From Xiphydria camelus (lineage: Eukaryota > Arthropoda > Insecta > Hymenoptera > Xiphydriidae), in NCBI GenBank assembly GCA_963678675.1, contig OY783199.1, forward strand, positions 15,012,232 to 15,076,231: a DNA stretch of 64,000 nt. Reading direction: 5' to 3'. The stretch's first letter is position 1; the number at the start of each line of letters is the position of its first letter. Both the position numbers and the translations under genes were made by a program. Below, piece after piece: positions 9,714 through 20,432 of this stretch. The notes below the pieces were generated by a model that was not told where the DNA came from, searched no databases, and saw only the letters and a program-made list of their open reading frames with translations.

Positions 9714-12119
9714 ATGGATTGTTTTAAATGTAGTCACTCGTTTGCTAGCATTAGTCATCTTTTTTTACATTTTAAGCATAATCATAATCTACAGCCAAAT
9801 GATAATTACACATGTACACATGCAAACTGCGGAAGGATTTATGGAAATAGTAAATCATTTAGAAAGCATTTGAATACGACTCATGTTGTTGATACATGCC
9901 AGGAAAGCAAAAGAAGAAAATTAGACTCGAGTATCATTCCTCTCCTTCCTGTAGACATCAATAAACCTGCTAGTGTTTCTTTAAACCGTAATACAGAAAT
10001 TAGCCAGGTTGATTTGAGCTCGGACGCTGCCTCTTTTGTATCTTCGTTGTACAAGAATAATAATTTCCCCAGGAACGCAGTCGATTTTATAATCAAGAAA
10101 TTTAACTCGTTTATGCGGGAGTCTTTATTTCCTTTTGTGGAGCAGAAATTTAAAAGTGGGTTGCAAGGAAACGAAGATTCAGGAAAAAATCTGGAACTAC
10201 TGCATGACGTTTTGGAAAATTGCGATCCTTTTCAAGAATTGTCGACAGAATATAAACGCTCGGAATATTTCAAGACGCACTGTTCTTTGACACCTCCCTC
10301 TCAATATGTGATCGGACAAGTTTCTAAAGCAAAGAAGATTAATGAGGTGATGGTATACGAACCGAAAAATGTCACGGCAAAATACGTACCTTTGTCGGCC
10401 ACGCTGAAATATATTTTCGAAATGCCAGGTTTCCAAAAAAAATTGAACGATTACTTAAACGAACTTTCAAATATGAATCCAGGAATTTTATGCAATTTTG
10501 TGCAAGGAAGTCATTGGAAAGAAAAAATGACAAAATACGAGAATAAGACAGTATATCCAGTATTTTTATATTTCGATGATTTTGAAACTGGAAATCCTTT
10601 AGGATCTCACGCCGGAGTCAAAAAAGTTGGAGCAGTCTATTTTTCCATTCCTTGCATTCCACCACAATTTAGATCATCCTTAAGTCATATTTTTCTGACA
10701 TTACTGTTTCTTTCTGTCCACAGAAAAGAATTCGGAAACAAAGCTACTTTCAGTGTTTTGATCGCGGAGTTAAATTATTTGCAAAAAAATGGAATAACCA
10801 TTACACGCGGGACGAAAGAGACGGAAACGATATATTTTGACTTTTCACTGATTTTGGGAGATAACTTGGGCTTAAATAGTATACATGATTTTGTCGAGTC
10901 TTTTAATGCAAAATATTATTGTCGATTTTGTAAAGCATCGAAAGATGTATGTAAAAAGCTATGCGTAGAAGACGAATCAGTTCTAAGGACTATTGAAAAT
11001 TATAAAACAGATTTAGAGAAACAAGATTTTAAGGAAACAGGCATTCACGAATCGAGTGTTTGGAATGATGTTTCAGGATTTCACGTTACTAATAATTTTG
11101 CTGTTGACATTATGCACGATCTTTTCGAAGGGGTATGCAAGTATGATTTGACGGCTATTTTGGAGCATTTTATTTTCTACAAGAAATTTCTTACACTGGA
11201 GACCCTCAACTTTCGAATTTTAACATTCAGTTATGGGCACGTAGAAGCCTCAAATAAGCCACAATTAATTACAATAAAAAACTCAAAATTAAACATCAAG
11301 ATGTCTGCATCCGAAATGGCCTGTTTCTCGCGGTATCTCAGCTTGATGATTGGAGATTTGATTCCGAGAAATAATAATGTTTGGCAGCTGTATGTAAAAT
11401 TGCGCACAATTATTAGCATAGTAACAGCACCGTGTTTAGATAAAAGCAACGTTCTTAGACTGAAAAACATCATTGAAGAACACCACAGACTGTATTTGAA
11501 ATATTTTAAAACCGGACTAAAACCAAAGTTCCACAATATGGTGCATTACCCACGAATATTTGAATTGATTGGACCACTGGTAAATTGCACAACTTTCAGA
11601 GCTGAATCGAAACATAGAGAATTAAAACAGTTCGCCAATACATCGTGTAACAAAAAAAATATCCTTCATACTATAGCTATGAAAAACCAATTGAAATTTT
11701 GTGATTTTGTTAATAATTATGACCACTGGAAGGAAAAGATAATAGAAGGACCTGAACGGCCACTGAATGACGATTCTTATAAGAAATACTTTTCTACAAC
11801 GGCGAAACGTATTAAATCAGTATCGTGGGTGAAAATATCAGGTATTGAATACAACATAGGAACAGTTATTATTTATAGTATAGAAACTCTTCCGCAGTTT
11901 GCAAAAATTACCAATATATTTATTATTGAAAACGTTGTTTGGTTTCTAATTAATCTGTGGTATACCAGATTATTTGATACTCACTTCTTTGCATATGAAG
12001 TTGAATCTCAAGAAAATGCAAAGAACATTGTCGCGCATGACAAGTTAGTAAATAAGTTTCCTTGTATGTTTATTGAAAAAGAATGTAAATGTTTTGTCGC
12101 TACTCGTAATGAAGTATAG
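9714..12119 (+). CDS. C2H2 zinc-finger DDE transposase, CMC/Plavaka-like (801 aa)
   Basis: Single-exon ORF. Two C2H2 fingers lie at residues 3-24 and 34-57, a likely DNA-binding head. The catalytic core shows an acidic FDDFETGNPLGSH motif (residues 287-299), GDNLG with D383, a C-R-F-C knuckle at 403-406, DIMHD at 465-469, and a late K-x-H...HYP...GPL...RAESKHRE segment with E631. D288 or D289, D383 and E631 are candidate metal ligands, by analogy with CACTA/Plavaka-type transposases; the exact triad is not proven. The ATG lies in a strong context (A at -3, G at +4) and follows the SAM-gene TAA by one nucleotide (TAAGATGG), so both proteins could come from one mRNA. The ORF is intact and AT-rich with no frameshift, suggesting recent activity. 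Transposon terminus binding and cut-and-paste transposition are inferred. Confidence 0.85.
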   Translation: MDCFKCSHSFASISHLFLHFKHNHNLQPNDNYTCTHANCGRIYGNSKSFRKHLNTTHVVDTCQESKRRKLDSSIIPLLPVDINKPASVSLNRNTEISQVDLSSDAASFVSSLYKNNNFPRNAVDFIIKKFNSFMRESLFPFVEQKFKSGLQGNEDSGKNLELLHDVLENCDPFQELSTEYKRSEYFKTHCSLTPPSQYVIGQVSKAKKINEVMVYEPKNVTAKYVPLSATLKYIFEMPGFQKKLNDYLNELSNMNPGILCNFVQGSHWKEKMTKYENKTVYPVFLYFDDFETGNPLGSHAGVKKVGAVYFSIPCIPPQFRSSLSHIFLTLLFLSVHRKEFGNKATFSVLIAELNYLQKNGITITRGTKETETIYFDFSLILGDNLGLNSIHDFVESFNAKYYCRFCKASKDVCKKLCVEDESVLRTIENYKTDLEKQDFKETGIHESSVWNDVSGFHVTNNFAVDIMHDLFEGVCKYDLTAILEHFIFYKKFLTLETLNFRILTFSYGHVEASNKPQLITIKNSKLNIKMSASEMACFSRYLSLMIGDLIPRNNNVWQLYVKLRTIISIVTAPCLDKSNVLRLKNIIEEHHRLYLKYFKTGLKPKFHNMVHYPRIFELIGPLVNCTTFRAESKHRELKQFANTSCNKKNILHTIAMKNQLKFCDFVNNYDHWKEKIIEGPERPLNDDSYKKYFSTTAKRIKSVSWVKISGIEYNIGTVIIYSIETLPQFAKITNIFIIENVVWFLINLWYTRLFDTHFFAYEVESQENAKNIVAHDKLVNKFPCMFIEKECKCFVATRNEV

Positions 12120-12148
12120 TGTATAATATTGCAGTAAAATGTGTGTGT

Positions 12149-12158
12149 AATAAATAAA
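12149..12158 (+). terminator. Overlapping polyadenylation signals
   Basis: AATAAATAAA gives two overlapping AATAAA hexamers about 30 nt after the transposase stop codon. None is obvious between the SAM and transposase ORFs, consistent with a shared 3' end. Confidence 0.6.
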
Positions 12159-12271
12159 TATTCTGTAAACCGACAAGAATGTTATTTTTCTTCCTTTATT
12201 TTCTTCGTAACTTTGTTTTTCTATATTTGTCAATTTTTACTTCTATATTTCACAGCAAGTAAAACGTATGC

Positions 12272-12480
12272 ACCTACTTGCATTTCGATAGGGTAAATGG
12301 AAATTCACATCCGCGTAATAACGCACATATAAGCAATACATATATTTCTTGCGAAAACTTAAAATACAAACGTTTCTTGAGTAAACGTTTTATTGTAAGT
12401 TCTCGCAAGAAATATTGCTATTATGTGCGTTATTATGCAAATGTGAATTTCCATATACCCTATCGAAGTGCAAGTAGGTA
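12272..12480. repeat. Palindromic block in the 3' part of the transposon
   Basis: Arms 12272-12335 and 12415-12480 are inverted (CACCTACTTGCA, CGATAGGGTA, AACGCACATA). The loop contains AAACGTTTCTTGAGTAAACG. Lies between the polyA signal and the right terminus. Confidence 0.75.
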
Positions 12481-13364
12481 TATACGTAGTGCTGTTATTT
12501 TGACAAATCAATTCAGTTTTGAGGACATTTTGCTACAGTAAATGATACCTTCTATCGAAGTTATCTGTACGATTTACAAGAGTAACATCGACTCGTTTTT
12601 GTGGTGATTTTCCTACTTTAGGAGGGTAACTGTTATCCCCCGCTGTTGTTGTACTTACGTTCGACATAAGTACTTTTAACAATTTAACAATGTAGTGTAT
12701 ACTTGTGCAATATGTAGATAAAACACGAGTCTATGGTTCCGCGTACATTCTATTTAAGTAAAATTTACTTTTCACGGCATATACCGCTGTTGTAATAATA
12801 TTACACGAGAGTAACTGATACCACAAAAAGAAAGTAACAGTTACCACAATACAAAAGTTACAGTAACTTGGGAGTAGTGCTGGCGCTATTTTTACTTGCG
12901 AGTGCAGTAACGTTTACCACAATTGCTGTTACAGAAACATGTCATTTTTCTCCGTGCGGCGGCCAGGATTCGATCGTTGAGTCCTCTCGAGCTTACAAGC
13001 AGGAGAATCGTTACTTTTTCCCCGTTGAAACGGAGGCGCGTGGGACGTCTAAGCCCGTTGCAATAACCGTATGTAACCATCCAGCGTCGATGAGGTGTCC
13101 CGAGGAACACCATGACTTACGAACTGACTCTACGTTATCATCGCCGTAACGAGTATTTGTGAAAAATCGGGTACGCACGTCACGTACCGCACCTAATATG
13201 CACGGCCAGGTAGTTTATCTTGTGCGTACCGAGTACCTACTTACTTATTGGTTGCCGTCGCGGCGATATGCGAAGCTCGGTGATGATAAGGTATACATAT
13301 TATGCGTTCGTATATCACAAAGTGCCATGCCGGTATATCGCATTGGAATCTTCTCGTTTACATC

Positions 13365-13648
13365 CACGGAAAAAAATGCTGGTGTTGAATTTACAAAGTC
13401 AAAGTTGTATTTAGAGCTTCTTAAATATAGCCTTGTAAGTGCAACTGAATTTGGTGTAATATATAATTCATCATTCGATATATAAGCTGTATTCGACTCT
13501 GCTGTTAATTTTACATTTTCCTGGTAAATTTGACATTTTTCCATTGACAATTTTATATTGTCCTGCGCCTGTCACATGGTAAGGGCAGACCGTGTTACAA
13601 TTTGCAGCAATTAATGTACTAGTTTACATCAATTTTTTTTTGTCCGTG
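13365..13648. mobile_element. Short CACGG-family element
   Basis: Left end CACGGAAAAAAATG; right end TTTTTTTTTGTCCGTG. No matching target duplication (TC against GA). Interior has no credible ORF. Non-autonomous if real. Confidence 0.45.
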
Positions 13649-14030
13649 GACACCGACAACCATGACGTACGAGTATTTCGGAAAGCCGATACGACGAAGA
13701 GCGCTGGAGTGTCATCGATAATTGCTCGCTTCAGTCCTCCGCGCGAGGATCTTACCTATACCGATTTTCTCGAGAAGCAATCATCCGTACGGCAGCGGCG
13801 GTGGTGACGTTCGCGAAAAGTCAGAGAGATGAAATACAGGAAACTTCTAGGGACAGCTTTCATATAACTTTTCGCGGGATAAACGCCGAGAAAGTTTTCC
13901 GCCGCGTGAAACTTCGTCCGCGTTGGATGAAAATGAGTTTTCAACAGCACTGGAGAGAGATGAAAAGGGATATAAAGCGACGATGACGCGAAAGACGTGC
14001 GCGAGGCAAGAGGGTGCAGTGCTTCGGTAA

Positions 14031-14090
14031 TTTAGATTCGAACTCGTGATGCCATCACTAGCGCGATTGCTGTCCTACGCGGTAAAATTT
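14031..14090 (-). other. Possible tRNA-derived sequence
   Basis: On the minus strand a B-box-like GAGTTCGAATC follows a stem-like GTGATGGCATCAC. The expected acceptor pairing is missing and no A-tail is seen, so only a weak call of tRNA-derived repeat. Confidence 0.25.
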
Positions 14091-14150
14091 GTATTCGCGC
14101 GCGCGCTTGATTGGAAAATTTCTTTTCTTCTTCTTTTTTTTTCATGAACC

Positions 14151-14374
14151 CAAGCGGAAAAATGCTATACATTTTCTATATAATCCATATGTGGTTTTTG
14201 GTCATGCATGAATTACCTATATAATATGACTTTTATTATTAAATATATATTAACCACATGTAAGAACTATATATGAATTATACAAACATTCAAATCATAT
14301 GATAATTCATGTATGACCAAAACCACATGTGGATTGCACACAAAATACCTAGGTATATAAAATTTTTCCGCTTG
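14151..14374. mobile_element. MITE with CAAGCGGAAAAAT termini
   Basis: Left CAAGCGGAAAAAT at 14151 and right ATTTTTCCGCTTG ending at 14374 are a perfect 13-bp pair. The arms continue with CCACATGTGG-like and GGTCATGCATGAATTA blocks in inverted order. AT-rich centre. Target duplication not evident. Confidence 0.65.
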
Positions 14375-14698
14375 AGAGAATTCCAATATTATTCCGCAGA
14401 ATTTCGAGAGGGTCTTCAACGATTCGTTTCTCAATACCTACCGCACATTCCAGAGGGCGCGAGGCTCTCCTCCTTCCGAGAGATCCTTCCCAAATTTTTC
14501 GGAAGCCGAGCTCCTGTCCGCCTTTGAAATTGGTGTGCAACGGGTTAGATCTAAACTGGGCCGCTAACGAAAATAGATGCGCAAAAGCCCGTGGCGGGAG
14601 TCGCGCGCGTATTTCGCGTTGCGGAGGCTAGCACGTTGGATTGTATCGCGGGAACAACGGCATGAAATACGCGCGATCAACGGTCTCGCGATTTGGGT

Positions 14699-15235
14699 TG
14701 AGATCCGTCGAGTTGCGGACGAAATTAATAAAAATAAATAAATAATTTTTTTAAAAGTAATATTAAATTAATAATAATATAATAATATGATAATATATGC
14801 ATGTGAGATCGTTATAACGACTGACTCTCGCTTCGATTTCGTAAAGATCGTCAATGTCTATTCGCGATAAATTTCGTAAGCGATGTCCTCGCAGTGATGC
14901 TGTATCAAGAATCTTCGAAATATAAAAAGATTTCTACGCATTAGAGGGTGGCAAACATTTTTTATTCGGTAGAATATTTTTTAGAACATCTTTGAGTTCG
15001 ATTAAATTTTGTGGATTTAGGTCCGTCGAGTTGCGGACGAATATTTGCACGTGAGCTCGTTACAACGATCGGCTCTCGCTTCGATTTCGTGGAGATCGTC
15101 GATGTCTGTAGGTACACGGGGTAGACTTCTCAAGCGAAGTTTATCGCAGGGACGCTGTATCGAGGATCTTCGAAATATCAAAAAGTTTTCTACGTATCAG
15201 ATTGGATTGCACATTTTTCATTCGGCAGAATATCC
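14699..15235 (+). repeat. Diverged direct duplication, ~300 bp unit
   Basis: Units near 14699-14985 and 15018-15235 share TCCGTCGAGTTGCGGACGAA, CTCTCGCTTCGATTTCGT, AAGATCTTCGAAATAT-like and ATTCGG(T/C)AGAATAT blocks in the same order. No coding signal. The family is unknown. Confidence 0.7.
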
Positions 15236-15519
15236 TTGAATTCGACTCATTTTCATTTCTCGAAGCAGTTCCGCAATAGAGACCTTCTCTCGATTCTAAA
15301 ACCGGACAAATTCGCTTAGAAAAACGACTTCGTCGTTCTCTCCCCCCGCGCCAGCTTGCGGAACACAGAAGTGCTCGCGCGCGCGCGTTTCAAAAGAACG
15401 TCGAGGCGAATCGCTGCGCCAAGCCCGCGCGGCTTGATTGGATTTTCTTTGTCGGGTCGAACTTTGCCGAGAGGTTTTGCCGATCTCGTTACACCCGTCT
15501 CGTTATAAACGCGGACGAT

Positions 15520-15540
15520 TCGCGCGCGCGCGCGCGCGCG
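15520..15540. repeat. CG dinucleotide repeat
   Basis: About ten CG/GC repeats immediately left of the 15541 element. Potential Z-DNA-forming tract. Confidence 0.8.
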
Positions 15541-16969
15541 CCCCGAGTCGAATATTTGAACCTAGAATGTCCTATAATTTCGAATACTTTTTAGGATGTA
15601 TTAGGACTTAATAGGTCTACGTAAACGTTATTTTCTATTATGTGCAAAATCCTAAGTGAGCCTAAAAGGTTCTACTTATTGCAGATTTGGGATGGTTTTA
15701 GGACTTTTTAGAACTAACGCTAAAACCGAAAATAACCTACTTTAACCCTCCATTAGGCGGGTGGATTACCATTGTAATCCACGCCCATTTGAATAGCACG
15801 TCTAGTAGAATCCACCCGCCTAACGGAGGGTTAACCGATATTTTATTCCCTTCGGATTCCTCAATATTTCAGATTATTGCATGATAAAAAACTGTATGTG
15901 TCAAAAGAATATGCACGTCCACTCCAAACTGAATCATATATACGCAGTGACTTTACATCATTCATTATTTATGGAATAATTTGGTACAATTTGCACTGTT
16001 TGAAACATCATTATTATATCGATTTTGTTATTTTTTAATTGAAAAATGTTGTGAAGACAGTGCATTCACAATATATTTACGAAATGTTTGCACGTCGTTA
16101 AGGCTCCATGACTGCACTGAGTTTAAACACTGGGTCTTCCCGCCGTGAACCACTAACAATAAGTGTGTTTACTGTGTAGCTACGATGCTCTTAGTTTCTG
16201 TCACACGAACACACTATGGTGATACCACCCCGACTAGAAATTTTCGGCTGATCCTCCCCTGGTCCAGGTAAGGAATGCCTGACTAGCTCCTGACAAGATA
16301 TGTAATGCAAATCATTACCCTCTCTCTGGACCCGATCAGGAATTCCTAATGAGGACCAGACATGGTTAACCAGATCAGGTCCAGAGTATTGATTTGATGC
16401 CGATTTAAAAATTCTAACAAAATTGAAAAAATGAAAAAGGTTGAAATGCAAACTATTCGTACAACTCTTTTTATATGTCATATCCTACGCAAAAGGAAAG
16501 ATAATAAATAAACGGGAGAAAAATATAAAATATTTTAAAAAATTAATTAATAAGAAACAGATAATATATTGGAAGTAACCAAATACTTGTAGAACGTTTT
16601 CCATTATAATAAACTTTTTTTTTTCGATACTTATGGCAAGATTGTTTAATTACAAAATAATACACAATTTTTAATCTTTATTTCACTCACTTCTAAATAT
16701 TAAAGGAGCTCCTTCATTATTGAAAGCAACTAATTTACCGCGAAGGCTTTTTTAGTACTACACGGTAGAAATGGCAAAATTCAGTAACAATATTTAGACT
16801 TATTTAGTACTACGTAGAACTTACTAGGATCCACAGAACAAAGTAGGTCAAAAAAGGTTTGCAAGAAGTACCACATAGACCATTTTAAATTACAGAAAAT
16901 CTGTGTAGACTCAAATAGGTCAAAATAGTTTTAAGAAGGATAAACTAGAATCAAATATTCGACTCGGGG
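15541..16969. mobile_element. TIR element, 1.43 kb, CCCCGAGTCG termini
   Basis: The left end CCCCGAGTCGAATATTTGA is matched by its reverse complement ending at 16969. CG flanks both ends but on the left this lies in a CG repeat, so it is weak evidence for a target duplication. The interior is AT-rich and holds a smaller MITE at 15746-15830; no transposase is recognisable. Confidence 0.65.
15746..15830. mobile_element. piggyBac-like MITE, 85 bp, TTAA duplication
   Basis: Termini CCCTCCATTAGGCGGGTGG and its inverse CCACCCGCCTAACGGAGGG lie between TTAA at 15742-15745 and TTAA at 15831-15834. CCC-starting termini plus TTAA fit the piggyBac superfamily. Nested inside the 15541-16969 element. Confidence 0.65.
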
Positions 16970-17375
16970 CGGCTCTACGTTGACGCGCGAGTCCGGCTTC
17001 CGAGGGAGTAACTTTCCGCGCGCGGCACCTTCCTTCTTCCCTTTGTTTTCAGACCCGCGCGCTCGCCAAATCGCATTCCTACCGTCGCAGCTGCAGCGAG
17101 CGCGAGTTGTTCTCGTGTATGCAAATCTCTCGCTCGCTCTTTTCTTTCTTTCGAAAAAGGTTCACCGACCGTCGGAGGAAACGACGACGCGGGACGCTCC
17201 GAAACTTCGTCCCTTCGGTGCGCAACGATCGTTCGCCCTCGGCGTGCCGGTCGCACTCGAATGCCGCGCGCGGTACCGAAAAATTGAATTCTTGAATGAA
17301 TTCTTTCGCCAGGATCATCGTGTCGATAGTCGATCTTTGCGCCCGGAAGCCGAATTGGGCGTTGGAGAAGCCTCC
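16970..17375. other. CpG-rich unique DNA
   Basis: No supported feature. Open frames on both strands reflect high GC and lack any recognisable domain. Confidence 0.4.
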
Positions 17376-17868
17376 TCCGAGTGCGCTCGCCTGAAGCCAA
17401 CTTTAACTATAAATTACTAGTGCCCCGACCTGACCGCTACCGAAATCGAACATCAGGGAAATTCAAAAACCTGCGTTTGCCATGAAACGTGCTGTATATA
17501 TTTATTACGTTATTATTAACGTATCTGTACAATATATGTGACGGTATGATAAGATCGAAACTTTCCATTATTTAGTAGTTTCTACCAACAATACTACAGG
17601 AGACAGTACTTTAAAACGCATACCCATTTTATCCTTGTCTGTAATCATGTGATATCCTGATTCTATATGACTTTTGATCCTGGGGTGTACTTTCCAAGAG
17701 CATTTCTAATCGCATCTCAATCTGTAGCTGTTCGAGAAAGTCCGCTTGATTCACCGGACTAAACATTGTTACTCTATTGTCCTTGGAAGCAATTTTCTTC
17801 AACAACCTGCGAATGACGTTGACTTAAAAAATGCTATTCATTTACGTCCGACTATTTCAAACAATTAC

Positions 17869-19163
17869 CTGATCAAGGATTATTATCGAATCGAGATTAG
17901 AAGTGTCTTCGGTAGTTTGGTTGATTCTACTGTTATTGTCAGTTTTTCGAATTTCATCTTCCGCGGATACTGCTTCTCCGTGCAATCTCCTCGTGAGCCT
18001 TTCAACTTCTTTTTCTAGCTCTACATTCCGACTTTTACAACTGGCTAGCTCCTTCTCCGAGTTTCTGATATATACGATTTATTTCTATTCACAAGCTCGT
18101 TGGCAATATCACCTCATTGGTGAGATAAAGTATTAGATATAAAAACGAGAATAGAAAATGTACGTCGGAAAGGAATTGCCATATTTTCAAAAAGATAGAT
18201 ATTTTCAAGTCGGATAGATAACTTACATCAATTTCAGATGCTCACGCGCCTCCTTATCACGCTCTTGAATGAGTTCGTGTCTGAGATCTGACTCTGCGAA
18301 GCGCAATTCCAGTCTAACCCTCTGGAGGATTTCCTCGTTTCTGCAAAGAAGAAGATGAGATAGCTTAGCTTTCTGCTTTCAATCATTTATTTGTGAGATT
18401 CAAAGAGTAAGCCTTATTTTTCTTCAATACGTCGCCAGATTCACGGAATCTTTCTCGTCTCAACATTTTGTTCACTTCGCTTTAGGACGACAATAGCAGT
18501 ATTTTGAGACTAAAACGGCAAACATAATATAGTGTCTCTATCTCATCGCTTTGTAGCTTTGATACAATCATTCGCCATTAGATCGGGAAAGTTAGAGAAT
18601 AACACTCCTTCTCGTAAATCGCATACGTACTTGTAAAAATTATCAATCTCCTCATACAGCTGCATGAATTGGCTAGTCAGAGAATTGTACTCCAAATGTG
18701 CAATATCTCACGGTTAGCCATCCCCATTTTCAGGTATTCTATTTCCTTATCTTTTACAGATACTTCATGCAACAGACTTAGGGTCCTTTTGGCTGCAGGG
18801 TCCTTTTGGTCAATGTCGTTTGAGATAAACAGATAGATACGGCGGAGATCGCTTTGAGTGACATTCCTTCGACAGTATATGGACAGGTAATATATCTGTA
18901 CAGAGGTGTAAATTATTTTCTCTCTTCCAAAGCATAAAATATCAAACTGATGAAATGGACCATGGGAGATTTGAGCCAGTTCAACAGCACGATGGGTTTG
19001 TTATTCTTGTGCGAGAAATGGAAAGCAACGTAATATTTACCCCAGAAGCCACCGTGTGATGCAGGAAAAGTGAAATAAATGGCCACATGTGTGGTATGGC
19101 AAACGCCTCGTCGAATGCTTGTAGCAATTCAGTACATACATTGCATGGAATGCTCATCGTAAT
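17869..19163 (-). pseudogene. RING/coiled-coil gene, left-arm copy (TRAIP/NOPO-like)
   Basis: Exons by alignment to the right arm and splice sites: 19163-19041, 18896-18631, 18340-18227 and 18064-17869, with GT/AG borders. Exon 1 gives C-N-V-C and then, in another frame, C-G-H-L-F-H-F-S-C and R-W-L-L. Exon 2 matches the right-arm exon carrying C-P-C-C, but here the second of these cysteines reads differently. Exon 3 encodes a charged, coiled-coil-like stretch (ELRFAESDLRHELIQERDK); exon 4 continues it (LEKEVERLTRRLHGE). An extra CACA before the C-G-H codons breaks the frame, and exon 2 also has a premature stop. RING then coiled coil is the architecture of TRAIP/NOPO ubiquitin ligases; that name is inference from layout and motif. 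Confidence 0.6.
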
Positions 19164-19423
19164 CTGAAAACATGCATTCGAATTACAAAGTAAATATATT
19201 TATTGGCAAAAGTACCGGATGACAACCGTGTTAGGAATTACTGATTCGTATATAATCACAAATTTGACATTGTGCGCCTTGTTGGAAAGGATAAATAAAA
19301 CAAATATTACATTAAAAAAAAAGCCAACAAAAATCGTGTCATAAATTCAAAATTTAACAACGTCCCTGTCATGATCTCCCTATTGCATTTATTCGCCTAT
19401 TTATGAATGGAAAAGAACGATTA

Positions 19424-20030
19424 CCTACACAGGTTTACAAAAAAAAAAGTCCGGACTATTTGACCGGACCATGGTATTCCGAGGTATTTTTGCGTTCTGA
19501 ATCTAATCCCGAGGTCATCTGAGCCCCATCACGTCAGGAAAACGAGATTTCAAGGACATTTAGAGGTTAAAATGACCATTTTTTGGAACTGGACCCGGGA
19601 CAATTTCTCAAGCGACCTGTTGAGTTGGAGAGAGGGTAGCTGCTAAGGTCTTGAATACCTTCCAAACATTGGAATGGAGTCCTAAATCTCGACCGGGACT
19701 ATCACAGAACCACCCCAGTGGATAAAATGTTGCCATGATCGTTGTATCTCGCGGATTACGATCTCCCTGTCAAGGCATCCAATTCCGGCGATCCGTTCAC
19801 TGTGACATATTGACAGTGGACCCAGCACTGACCCTAATGGCCTTAGAACCTTGGAGTCATGCTCTGGGTGCTGCTCAGGGCAGTCCCATTTCCTTATTTA
19901 TTTATTTCGAAATCTCGTTTTTCTGACGTGATGTGGCTCAGATGACCTCGGGGTCGGACTCAGGGCGCAAAAATACCTCGGAATACCATGGTCCGGTCAA
20001 ATAGTCTGGACTTTTTTTTTTAACCCTGTG
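19424..20030. mobile_element. Foldback insertion in the left arm
   Basis: About 600 bp absent from the right arm, whose intact sequence (around 22302) gives the empty site. Inverted ends read CACAGG(G/T)TTA then an A-run then GTCC(G/A)GAC. TTA borders both sides, with an extra CCTA on the left before CACAGG. The long arms (for example ACCATGGTATTCCGAGGTAT and its inverse) make it a near-hairpin. Confidence 0.8.
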
Positions 20031-20424
20031 TTATCAGTATTATATAGGTATGTCAAAACGAAAATAGAAACTATCGCTTTGTACTAACCTACCGTATGTT
20101 CGCGATCAATTAGACCATAGAAAAACGAGGTCGGCCGGGCAAAGCTAAACGCAGATGGCGCTATGGCGTTTGTTTTGTTGCATACTGAGCCGGTCCAGGT
20201 CGGCTGTGGATGGCGGGTCCGTGCCCGTGGAGCGCTAAAGTACTCTGCTTCAAAGGTGTGGAAACGAATAACGAAGGATCCAGTTCGAATAAACTAGACA
20301 CTGCACTCACTATAAAACTGGTATAAATATATTCAAGTTGTGAGGTGATACAAGACACGTTGATGACTGATAATAACAAGACAAAAACTAAGACAAGACT
20401 AGCCCGGAAGCCTCCTGGCTTCGT

Positions 20425-20432
20425 CTTATATA
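20425..20432 (-). promoter_or_regulatory. TATA box, left-arm gene copy
   Basis: TATATAAG on the minus strand, mirrored exactly by 21901-21908 in the other arm. Drives toward the left-arm gene if active. Confidence 0.55.

Larger units (their letters stand above)
5846..12956 (+). mobile_element. Autonomous CMC/Plavaka-like DNA transposon, 7.1 kb
   Basis: Left terminus CACGGAGAAAAAT at 5846 and right terminus ATTTTTCTCCGTG ending at 12956 are a perfect 13-bp inverted pair, flanked on both sides by CG (5844-5845 and 12957-12958), a 2-bp target duplication. Subterminal regions (about 5900-6180 and 12560-12930) are rich in GTAAC/GTTAC in both orientations, as expected of subterminal transposase-binding repeats in CACTA-type elements. 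Inside are a spliced SAM-domain gene and a DDE transposase, both open throughout. Two palindromic blocks (6499-6812, 12272-12480) and a hairpin in intron 1 may be later insertions. The superfamily call rests on transposase motifs and termini, not on a search. Confidence 0.75.
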
